A stretch of 23,773 nucleotides of DNA from JBFGCT01 sp041581055 (GTDB taxonomy: Bacteria; Actinomycetota; Acidimicrobiia; Acidimicrobiales; Ilumatobacteraceae): positions 1 through 23,773 of the forward strand of contig JBFGCT010000049.1 in NCBI GenBank assembly GCA_041581055.1, written 5' to 3'. The position numbers and the translations under genes were made by a program. Positions 6,704-13,001 of this stretch are shown piece after piece; the stretch's first letter is position 1, and each line of letters starts with the position of its first letter. Under the pieces are notes generated by a model. It was not told the origin of the DNA. It was given only the letters and a program-made list of their open reading frames with translations, and did no database searches.

Positions 6704-7633
6704 TCAGCGTCCGAGGGCGGACGCGAGGAGGTCGAGGTGGTCGAGGTCGGCGAGGTCGAGAATCTGGAGGTAGACGCGCTGTGCGCCGGCGTCGCGCCAG
6801 CCGTCGACCGTCGCCCGCACCTCCTCGGGGGTTCCGGCGGCGCCGTTCGCCCGGAGCTCGGCGGGCTCGCGGCCGATCGCCGCCGCCCGTCGCCCGACCT
6901 CGCCCTCGTCGGCGCCGCAGCAGGCGACCAACGCCGCGGAGAACGTCATCGTGGCCGGGTCGCGATCGATCGCCGCGCACGCCGCGCGCACCCGGTCGGT
7001 CTGGGTGGCGAAGAAGTCCAGCGACACGAACGGCGTGTTGAACTCGTGGGCGAACCGGGCGGCGAGCGCCGGCGTCCGCTTGGGGCCGCCGCCCCCGATC
7101 ACGATCGGGATCGACGACTGCGCCGGCTTGGGGAGCGCCGGCGAGTCGGTGATCGGGTAGTGACCGCCCGGCGCCTCGAACCGCTCCCCCACCGGCGTCG
7201 ACCAGAGCCCGGTGATCACCTCGAGCTGCTCCTCGAGCCGGTCGAAGCGTTCGCCGAGCGGCGGGAACGGGATGCCGTACGCGGCGTGTTCGGCCTCGAA
7301 CCAACCGGCGCCGAGGCCAAGCTCGACGCGGCCGCCGGACATCTGGTCGACGCCCGCGACGCTGATCGCCAGCGGGCCGGGGCGGCGGAACGTCGCCGAC
7401 GTCACCAACGTTCCGAGGCGGATCGTGGTGGTCTCGCGGGCCAGGCCGGCGAGCGTGATCCACGCGTCGGTCGGCCCGGGCATCCCGTCGCCGTCGCCCA
7501 TCACGAGGAAGTGGTCGCTGCGGAAGAACGCCCCGAACCCGAGCCGCTCGGCGCGCTGTGCCACGGCCAGCAGGTCGTCGTACGACGCGCCCTGCTGCGG
7601 CTCGGTGAAGATGCGGAGGTCGGCGAGGTCCAT
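6704..7633 (-). CDS. LLM-class (luciferase-like) F420-dependent oxidoreductase
   Basis: A 309-residue bacterial-luciferase-fold TIM-barrel protein. The N-terminus (DLRIFTEPQQGASYDDLLAV) leads into GFGAFFRSDHFLVMGDGDGM, then TTTIRLGTLVTSATFRRPGP and the signature GRVELGLGAGWFEAEHAAYG. The mid-barrel SIPIVIGGGGPKRTPALAAR, typical of the subgroup annotated as F420-dependent (TIGR03560-like), follows. Such enzymes use F420H2 or FMNH2 to reduce or oxidise small molecules; the substrate cannot be deduced. The start at ATG 7633 fits the family N-terminus. A TAGACA box lies 6 nt upstream. It lies 43 bp downstream of the deazaflavin-dependent protein on the same strand, and both probably use the same cofactor. 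Confidence 0.88.
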   Translation of the reverse strand: MDLADLRIFTEPQQGASYDDLLAVAQRAERLGFGAFFRSDHFLVMGDGDGMPGPTDAWITLAGLARETTTIRLGTLVTSATFRRPGPLAISVAGVDQMSGGRVELGLGAGWFEAEHAAYGIPFPPLGERFDRLEEQLEVITGLWSTPVGERFEAPGGHYPITDSPALPKPAQSSIPIVIGGGGPKRTPALAARFAHEFNTPFVSLDFFATQTDRVRAACAAIDRDPATMTFSAALVACCGADEGEVGRRAAAIGREPAELRANGAAGTPEEVRATVDGWRDAGAQRVYLQILDLADLDHLDLLASALGR

Positions 7634-7676
7634 CGAGGATGTCTAGTCGCCAGGCCGGGCCAGATCGAGCGGCGGG

Positions 7677-8123
7677 TCAGGCGGCGCGGGGCTCGCAGAT
7701 GACGATCGGGATGTCGCGGTCGGTCTTTTTCTGGTAGTTGCCGTAGCCCTTGTACGAGGCGACGATCCGCGGCCACAGCTCGGCATTCTCGTCGGCGCTG
7801 GCGACGCGCGCCGCCAGCGGGAGCTCCTCGCCGTCGACGGTGAGCTCGATGTCGGGGTTGGCGACGAGGTTGAGGTACCACTGCGGGTCGCGATCGTCGC
7901 CGCCCTTCGAGGCCACGAGCACGTACACGCCGTCGTCGACGACCGGCGCCGTCAGCATCGTCGATCGACGCTTGCCGCTCTTGCGGCCGATCGTGTGCAA
8001 CTCGACGACCGGCATCGAGCCGAATTTGCTGCCGATCCGACCGCCGGACACCTTGAGCAGGCCCTTGTGGACGGCGTTCATCGTCTTCATCTGGAGGTCG
8101 GTCAGCGTGTTTCGGAGATCCAT
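7677..8123 (-). CDS. Deazaflavin (F420)-dependent nitroreductase-family protein (Ddn/DUF385)
   Basis: A 148-residue split-beta-barrel protein of the F420-binding Ddn family. Hallmarks are VVELHTIGRKSGKRRSTMLT (cofactor phosphate-contacting strand and loop), VYVLVASKGGDDRDPQWYLN (the conserved GG...P.WY.N segment) and LVANPDIELTVDGEELPLAA. Family members reduce quinones or activate nitroimidazoles with F420H2, often at the membrane. Length is normal. A TAGCAT -10-like box lies 7 nt before ATG 8123 and there is no Shine-Dalgarno sequence. The gene is divergent from the AhpD-like selenoprotein candidate, with 65 bp between the starts, so the two may share regulation. Confidence 0.9.
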   Translation of the reverse strand: MDLRNTLTDLQMKTMNAVHKGLLKVSGGRIGSKFGSMPVVELHTIGRKSGKRRSTMLTAPVVDDGVYVLVASKGGDDRDPQWYLNLVANPDIELTVDGEELPLAARVASADENAELWPRIVASYKGYGNYQKKTDRDIPIVICEPRAA

Positions 8124-8130
8124 GGGCTGG

Positions 8131-8136
8131 ATGCTA
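8131..8136 (-). promoter_or_regulatory. -10-like TAGCAT of the Ddn-like gene (leaderless type)
   Basis: On the minus strand TAGCAT ends 7 nt before ATG 8123. Confidence 0.45.
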
Positions 8137-8176
8137 CGGCGCTCGTCCCGTGATCGACGCAGGACCGCCCACGTCG

Positions 8177-8182
8177 TACGAT
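8177..8182 (+). promoter_or_regulatory. -10-like TACGAT of the AhpD-like selenoprotein gene (leaderless type)
   Basis: TACGAT ends 6 nt before ATG 8189. No Shine-Dalgarno sequence is present. Back-to-back with the Ddn-like gene's box at 8131-8136. Confidence 0.45.
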
Positions 8183-8188
8183 CGACCG

Positions 8189-9280
8189 ATGCGGTTCGAT
8201 CCCGACTCGTTTCCGGTGGTGGTCCCCGACCATCACCTGGCCTCGTTCGACGCCGCCTGGGAGTGGCTCGCGCAGCCGGGCGGCGCCTGGACCGGCGCGC
8301 AGAAGGTGGCGATGGCCGAGGTGGTGCGCGGCGCGTCGGCCCGCCCGCTGTGGGACCGGCGGCCGGCGACGATCGACCACCTCTCGCCCGACCCCGCCGG
8401 ATCGGCGCTGTCGCCGCTGGCCGTCGACACGGTCGAGCGGATCGCCGCGGAGGCAGGGGCGATCACCCGCGGCTGGGCCGAAGCGGTGATCGCCGCGCTC
8501 GGCGCCGCCGCCTACGCCGAGCTCGCCGCGGTCTGCGCGGTGGTCGTGCCGATCGACCGGGCGTGCGCGCTCCTCGGACGGCGCCTCGAACCGCTCCCCG
8601 AACCGGTCGCCGGCGAGCCCACCGGCGAGCGGGCCGAAACGGTCGTCGACATCGGCGCGTACCTCCCCGTCGCCGAGGGGTTCCCCGGCGCCAACGTGGC
8701 CAAGTCGCTGAGCATCGCGCCGACCGCCAACATGGCCCGGCTGCGCGTCGTGCGCGCCCTCTACTCGCGGGACCGGTTCGGCGAGCTGCGCTGGGACGAC
8801 GGCGCGCTGACCCGCCCCCAGGTCGAGCTGATCGCGGCGCGCACGAGCGCGTTGAACGAGTGCTTCTATTGAACGAGCTCGCACGTGATGCTGCTCCGTG
8901 CGAGTAGCGACGCCCTCGGCGACGACGTCGACACGGCGGCGGCGGTCGGCGACGGTGTGGACTCCCACGTCGAGCACGGGGCGGTGCTCGCGGCCTACGC
9001 CGCGGCGGCCCACGACTCCGGGGCGGGGCTGGCCGACGCGGCGCACGCGGTCCGAGCGGCGGTCGGCGAGGCCGGTTTCGTCGAGGCGGCGATGACGGTC
9101 GCCGTGTTCAACGGGCTCGTCCGGACGGCCGACGCGGCCGGCATCCCGCTCGATGACGGCGTCGTGTCGGCCACCGCCGACGACCGGGCCCGACTCGGTC
9201 TCGACGAGTACGGCGGGTCGGCCAACAGCGACCTCTCGATCGCCGGCGGCGCCGAACCCCACCCCGCCCGCTTCGGCTGA
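8189..9280 (+). CDS. AhpD-like (carboxymuconolactone decarboxylase family) protein, candidate selenoprotein with Sec228
   Basis: Read through TGA 8870-8872 this is one 363-residue protein ending at TGA 9278-9280; the downstream part is in the same frame. The C-terminal half carries the AhpD/CMD core: QVELIAARTSALNECFY, the TGA, then TSSHVMLLRASSDALGDD. Family members have Cys-x-x-Cys followed three residues later by His; here that reads Cys225-Phe-Tyr-Sec228-Thr-Ser-Ser-His232, so UGA falls exactly on the second redox cysteine. The N-terminal half (to about residue 200) looks like a divergent second copy of the helical fold without a CxxC. A strong hairpin starts 5 nt after the UGA. AhpD proteins are thiol-dependent peroxidases or reductant partners; AhpD-like selenoproteins with Sec at a CxxC cysteine are known in bacteria. 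ATG 8189 is chosen over 8150 because of the TACGAT box 6 nt upstream. Confidence 0.87.
8878..8904 (+). promoter_or_regulatory. SECIS-like hairpin after UGA 8870-8872
   Basis: CTCGCACG (8878-8885) and CGTGCGAG (8897-8904) form a perfect 8-bp stem around an 11-nt loop, with an optional basal G-T pair (8877/8905). Inside the loop G8887-C8896 and A8888-T8895 can pair with U8886 bulged, leaving the apical loop TGCTGC with G in second position. A bulged U below the apical loop and a G early in it are features of bacterial SECIS elements. The 3' arm uses CGT and AGT, T-ending codons that are rare in this gene. Confidence 0.68.
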
Positions 9281-9312
9281 CCGTCCTGGGTCTTCGGTCT
9301 TGGGTCGGTCAG
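9277..9312. terminator. Bidirectional terminator-like hairpin between convergent genes
   Basis: CTGACCG (9277-9283) pairs with CGGTCAG (9306-9312); after a T-T mismatch, CC pairs with GG plus weak G-T pairs inward. The TGA stops of both converging genes (9278-9280 on plus, 9311-9309 on minus) lie within the arms. No long T-tract is present, as is common in high-GC actinobacteria. Confidence 0.5.
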
Positions 9313-10187
9313 GTTCGAAGGAGGGGTCGGGTGAGACAGGTCGGGCCGCCCTCGGCCTTGGAGCAGAGATCCACGCCCGGGAAGGAGACGACCTCGCAGC
9401 CGGCGCCCTCCAGCGCGGCCTTGGTCTTCGGCGCGCCGGCGACCGCCAGGATCTGCCGCGGCGCCGTCGCGAGGACGTTGCAGCTGATGCCGAGACTGGC
9501 CTCGAACTCGTCGGGCGGGGCGACCACGATCTCGTAGCCGCGGTCCTCGAGCAACTGGAGGAGGCGGACCGGCATCAGCGGGACGTGGACGAGCGCCAGA
9601 TCGTCGGCGCAGAGGCTGACGAGCGACATGAGGTGGAGGCACGCGTCGCGACCGTGGTGCACCGGCAGATCGAACGGGACGACGGCCACCCCGATCGTTT
9701 CCATGATCGCCGTGAGCTGGGCGATCCCCTCGTCGTTCGTGCGGTAGCCGCGCCCGACCGCCAGCGTGGCGTCGTCGACCCACAGGGTGTCGCCGCCCTC
9801 GACCGTGCCGGGCGCGCTGACCCGTCCGAGGATCGGGACGCCGAGGTCGGCGTAGAACCGCTCGTGCAGGACCGCTTCCGGCCGGCGCAACTCCTTGCCC
9901 ATGTTGAACAACACCGCGCCACCGCGCGTCACCAGCGAGGGGTCGTAGGCGAAGACCGAGTCCGGAAGTTCGTCGGCGTCCGCCTCGATGACGCTGACCT
10001 GGGCCCCGGACGCCCCCAACCGCCGGACGAACTCGGCGTGCTCGGCCCGCGAGCGGTCGAGGTCGATCGGATGCGTAAAGTGCCACAGCTCGGGATCGGC
10101 GGTGGCGAGCGACGCCGGCGGGCGGCGGACGGCGACCCACTCCAGCCGGCCCGTCGTCGACTGCGCCCCGTAGTCGTCCACGGTCAC
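9309..10187 (-). CDS. Dimethylarginine dimethylaminohydrolase (DDAH)-like amidinohydrolase
   Basis: A 292-residue protein of the guanidine-modifying pentein superfamily (amidinotransferase/arginine deiminase fold). Recognisable elements: FAYDPSLVTRGGAVLFNMGK near residues 65-85, the substrate-binding GTVEGGDTLWVDDATLAVGR, the catalytic-His segment HHGRDACLHLMSLVSLCADD, and the C-terminal nucleophile loop EGGPTCLTRPL with the active-site Cys at residue 284. DDAH hydrolyses methylated arginines to citrulline and methylamines in the cytoplasm; a related arginine or guanidino substrate cannot be excluded. The GTG start overlaps the TGA of the upstream isochorismatase-family gene in a GTGA arrangement, implying translational coupling. 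It is the last gene of a four-gene minus-strand operon. Confidence 0.85.
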   Translation of the reverse strand: MTVDDYGAQSTTGRLEWVAVRRPPASLATADPELWHFTHPIDLDRSRAEHAEFVRRLGASGAQVSVIEADADELPDSVFAYDPSLVTRGGAVLFNMGKELRRPEAVLHERFYADLGVPILGRVSAPGTVEGGDTLWVDDATLAVGRGYRTNDEGIAQLTAIMETIGVAVVPFDLPVHHGRDACLHLMSLVSLCADDLALVHVPLMPVRLLQLLEDRGYEIVVAPPDEFEASLGISCNVLATAPRQILAVAGAPKTKAALEGAGCEVVSFPGVDLCSKAEGGPTCLTRPLLRT

Positions 10188-10804
10188 TCGTTGCCCTGGA
10201 CGCGGGCGAGGTCGTCCCGGTCGCCGTCGAGCAGCGTCAGGAGGTCGGCGGTCGGCAGCGCGGTGCAGAACTCGCCGTGCAGGTTGGCGACGGCCATGTC
10301 GTGCACGAGGTCGGGATCGTGGTCGGCGCCGCCGAGACCGACCCGGTTGGTCGCCGCGCAGGCGTCGTGCGCCAGATACGTGTCGAAGCCCAGGTTGCCC
10401 GCCTGGCGGGTCGTCGTCTCGACGCACATGTTGGTGAAGAACCCACAGTTGACAAGGCGCGCGACGCCGGCCCGCCGGAGGCGGATCTCGAGGTCGGTGC
10501 CGATGAACGCGCTGTTGACGTCCTTGGTGACGACCCCCTCCCCGGCCCGCGGCTCGACGCCCGGCTTGGAGGCGCCGGTCGGCAGCGTGAGCTTGAGCGG
10601 CGAGCCGGCCTCCCGCGAGTCGTGCAGGGAGAAGAACACCGGCAACCCGTGGGCGCGCCACGCGGCGAGCAGCGCCCGCGTGTGCTCCTCCGCATCGGGG
10701 TTGTTGCGGCGCCCGGTCGGGCCGCCGTAGTAGGCGAGGTCGTCGACGCCCTCCTGGACGTCGATCACGAGCAGCGCCGTCTCGGGCCCGAACCGTTTGA
10801 TCAT
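10184..10804 (-). CDS. Isochorismatase-family cysteine hydrolase
   Basis: A 206-residue protein with the isochorismatase-like alpha/beta fold. The catalytic triad is readable: Asp15 in LLVIDVQEG, Lys94 in VVTKDVNSAF and the nucleophile Cys127 in NCGFFTNMCVETT, followed by the family's TRQAGNLGFDTYLAHDACAA. Such enzymes hydrolyse amides or vinyl ethers (nicotinamide, N-carbamoyl compounds, isochorismate); the substrate is not determined. The start at ATG 10804 has GGAGG 5 nt upstream, so the longer upstream frame is a shadow over the ABC gene. It lies 10 bp downstream of the ABC ATPase gene and overlaps the start of the DDAH-like gene by 4 nt. Pairing with DDAH suggests catabolism of a guanidino, ureido or amide nitrogen compound (inference). 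Confidence 0.87.
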   Translation of the reverse strand: MIKRFGPETALLVIDVQEGVDDLAYYGGPTGRRNNPDAEEHTRALLAAWRAHGLPVFFSLHDSREAGSPLKLTLPTGASKPGVEPRAGEGVVTKDVNSAFIGTDLEIRLRRAGVARLVNCGFFTNMCVETTTRQAGNLGFDTYLAHDACAATNRVGLGGADHDPDLVHDMAVANLHGEFCTALPTADLLTLLDGDRDDLARVQGNE

Positions 10805-10814
10805 GAATCCTCCA

Positions 10815-11918
10815 TCACGCGTGAGGCCGCGGGTGGAAGACCGCCCGCTGCGTGACCGGGTCGAACAGGTGCAGGCGGTCGGGCGGCACGCCCAGGTCGA
10901 GCGTCGTGCCGATCGGCGGCGGCATGCCGGGCAGGACGCAGTCGATCCGCTCCCCGTGCGGCGTGTACGCCTCGGTGCGCGTCTGCCGGCCGAGCGGTTC
11001 GACCGCCTTGACGCGGACCTCGATGCTCTCGGTCGCCCGGCCGCCGGGCACGAGGTCCTCGGGGCGGATGCCGACGAGGATCGGCGCGCCGGCGAAGTCG
11101 TCGAGCACCGGCGTCCAGAGCTTGAGCTGGAGACCGAGCAGGTCGACAACCCGCTCGCCGTTCGCCACCCGCACCGACCCCGGCAGCACGTTCATCCCGG
11201 GCTCGCCGAAGAACGACGCGACCTGCGCCGTCACCGGGTGGCCGTAGACGTCGAGCGGCGTGCCCACCTGGTGGATCACGCCGTCGAACATGACGACGAT
11301 GCGGTCGCTCATCGCCATCGCGTCGTCCTGGCTGGCGGTCGCCATCAGCGTGGTCAACCCGCGATCGCTGTGGACGCGCATGATGTCGGCCCGCAGCCGG
11401 AGCCGGATCTGGTCTTCGAGGTACGCCAGCGGCTCGTCCATCAGCAACGTCGACGGGCTGCGGATGATGCAGCGGGCCAACTGCACGACGCGCCGCTCAC
11501 CCTCCGACAGCGTCGACGGCTTGCGGTCGAGCAGGTGCCCGATCCGGAGATGCGACGCCTCGAAGTCGACCAGCTCGTCGCGGTTGTCGGGGCGGTTGCG
11601 GGGGTCGCCGACGTCGAGCGGGAAGCGAATGTTGCCGCCGGCGGTGCGCTTGCGGAGCAGCTGGTTCTGCTGGGTGATGAGGGCGACACCGCGATGGCGC
11701 GTGTCGACCGCTGTGATGTCGTGGCCGCTGACGAAGACGCGGCCGGCGGTCGGCTCCTCGAGCCCGGCGAGGATGCGGAGCACGGTCGTCTTGCCGCAGC
11801 CGGACGGTCCGACGAGGCTGATCATCTCCCCGGCCTCGATCGCGAGGTTGAAGTCGTCGAGCGCGGGCGGACCGTCGGGGTAGACCTTCGTCACGTCGGC
11901 GAACACGATGCCGTTCAC
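10815..11918 (-). CDS. MalK/UgpC-type ABC transporter ATPase with degenerate catalytic motifs
   Basis: A 367-residue ATPase with a C-terminal TOBE/MalK-like domain (ILVGIRPEDLVPGG near residues 275-290). Walker A is intact (GPSGCGKTT, 37-45) and Walker B keeps its Asp161-Glu162. Other motifs deviate: the LSGGQ signature reads LSEGE (137-141), the D-loop SNLD reads AYLE (165-168), and the switch histidine of the canonical THDQ reads TASQ (Ala195). In MalK-type importers these residues support dimerisation and hydrolysis, so this copy may hydrolyse ATP poorly or work as half of a heterodimer. No permease or binding-protein gene is nearby, which is unusual for the family. GTG 11918 is the best start, 5 bp after the DUF2237 stop. 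Confidence 0.87.
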   Translation of the reverse strand: MNGIVFADVTKVYPDGPPALDDFNLAIEAGEMISLVGPSGCGKTTVLRILAGLEEPTAGRVFVSGHDITAVDTRHRGVALITQQNQLLRKRTAGGNIRFPLDVGDPRNRPDNRDELVDFEASHLRIGHLLDRKPSTLSEGERRVVQLARCIIRSPSTLLMDEPLAYLEDQIRLRLRADIMRVHSDRGLTTLMATASQDDAMAMSDRIVVMFDGVIHQVGTPLDVYGHPVTAQVASFFGEPGMNVLPGSVRVANGERVVDLLGLQLKLWTPVLDDFAGAPILVGIRPEDLVPGGRATESIEVRVKAVEPLGRQTRTEAYTPHGERIDCVLPGMPPPIGTTLDLGVPPDRLHLFDPVTQRAVFHPRPHA

Positions 11919-11923
11919 GGCGC

Positions 11924-12292
11924 TCAGGCGCTGATCGAGTGGGCCCGCAGGTCGGCGAGGTCGATGTATTCGAGCGTCGAGACGTGGGTCGACTCGAGCA
12001 CGACGGGGCAGGCGCGGCCGGCGTCGAAGGCTTCCTTCCAGCGTTCGGCGCAGACGCACCATTGGTCGCCCGGCTGCAACCCGGCAAAGCCGTACTGCGG
12101 CATCGGCGTGCTGAGGTCGTTGCCCCGCTCGGCGGAGAACTCGAGGAAGTCGGCGCTGACGCGACCACACACGGTGTGCATGCCCGGATCGTCGCCGCGG
12201 CTCTCGCAGCACCCGTTCCGGTAGTAGCCGGTCATCGGGTCGTACGAGCACGGCATGAGCGGTCCGCCCAACACGTTCATCTGTTGCGACAT
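11924..12292 (-). CDS. DUF2237 family protein
   Basis: A 122-residue protein matching the DUF2237 family nearly end to end: NVLGGPLMPCSYDPMTGYYR, NGCCESRGDDPGMHTVCGRV, LEFSAERGNDLSTPMPQYGF, LQPGDQWCVCAERWKEAFDA and VVLESTHVSTLEYIDLADLR. The conserved cysteines (MPC, GCC, TVC, CVC) could bind metal or form disulfides. The family's biochemical function is not established. The ATG at 12292 has a GAGGT-type ribosome-binding sequence just upstream. It is the first gene of the minus-strand operon leading to the ABC ATPase, the isochorismatase-family enzyme and the DDAH-like enzyme, with gaps of 5 and 10 bp and then a 4-nt overlap. Confidence 0.92.
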   Translation of the reverse strand: MSQQMNVLGGPLMPCSYDPMTGYYRNGCCESRGDDPGMHTVCGRVSADFLEFSAERGNDLSTPMPQYGFAGLQPGDQWCVCAERWKEAFDAGRACPVVLESTHVSTLEYIDLADLRAHSISA

Positions 12293-12394
12293 GACCTCAT
12301 CTTTCCCGAAATCGGACGGCCAAGAAAGTCCTCGCCGAGCTTGATTGCACGCGGCGCCGGTCACGACGCGGCGCCAGAACCCGACGTCGGGACG

Positions 12395-12868
12395 ATGTCG
12401 CGCCCGGGGACGAGGCTCACCGATGTCGGCGGCCTGACCGACGTCAAGCGGCGGATCGAGCGCTCGTTCCTCGGACCGATGCGCAATCCCGACCTGCAGC
12501 TCGCGTTCGGCAAGGCCGCGGGCGGCGGGCTCGTGCTGTGGGGGCCGGCCGGGCACCGGAGCGGGACGTGCTGATCGAGCAGGCGGCTCAGGCCGCGGTG
12601 CGGGCCCGCACGCTGGCGCCGCACGACGCCGGGACGCACTTCATCCGGGCCAAGGTCTACCTCGCTCAGGAACTCTGGGAGGCCGCGGCCGCGTCGGCGC
12701 GAGCGGGCTTGGCGATCGATCCGGAGGACCCGCGCGGACACGAGATCGCGGGGATCGCCGCATCGCAGCTCGAGAACACGCGCGGCGCCGGGGATCACTT
12801 TCTGGCCGCCGTTCGGGCCGATCCCCACTCGTCGCGGGGCGTCGAGATGCTCCAGGCGATGAGGCGGC
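12395..12868 (+). pseudogene. AAA+ ATPase 5' end fused out of frame to a TPR protein (deletion remnant)
   Basis: From ATG 12395 the frame reads LTDVGGLTDVKRRIERSFLG, then RNPDLQLAFGKAAGGGLVLWGPAG. This is the start of a classical AAA+ ATPase up to the beginning of Walker A, where GPPGCGKT is expected. The frame then terminates at 12574 without any AAA core. At about 12550-12570 another frame (+1) takes over with a TPR-like protein (VLIEQAAQAAVRARTLAPHD, then LWEAAAASARAGLAIDPEDP and VRADPHSSRGVEMLQAM). An AAA gene followed by a small TPR gene, collapsed by a deletion, explains this best. Nothing suggests a functional product. The region 12293-12394 upstream holds the spacer shared with the DUF2237 gene. 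Confidence 0.7.
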
Positions 12869-12869
12869 G

Positions 12870-12990
12870 CGCGGACCGTCGCCACCGCCGCATCGCGGTC
12901 CTGCGGCCCCCACCACAGCGGTCCGGTCTCGATCGATCCGAGCGGCGCGCTCCCGAGCCCCACCCTGCCGCCCGACGCTCCGAGTTCCAC
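12870..12990 (-). pseudogene. Truncated aldo/keto reductase 5' fragment
   Basis: From a GTG at 12990 the minus strand reads VELGASGGRVGLGSAPLG, then SIETGPLWWGPQDRDAAVATVRA. This is typical of the N-terminal strand and cofactor-pocket region of actinobacterial aldo/keto reductases (L-G-x-S-G ... GLGSAPLG). The homology stops after about 40 residues, where the sequence runs into the 3' end of the TPR remnant on the opposite strand. The start lies 11 nt after the stop of the aldehyde dehydrogenase gene on the same strand, so it was probably a downstream operon partner that lost everything beyond its first 120 bp. Confidence 0.6.
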
Positions 12991-13001
12991 GCTCGCCGCC
13001 G

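Noticed and set aside
8870..8872. Nonsense mutation making the AhpD-like gene a pseudogene
   Set aside because: The downstream half shows no decay, the stop falls exactly on the catalytic Cys, and a strong hairpin follows; a second independent case is in the same window. Not fully excluded without genome data.
10797..12224. 475-codon plus-strand frame opposite the ABC ATPase
   Set aside because: Antisense shadow of a recognisable ABC ATPase; composition-driven, no family pattern.
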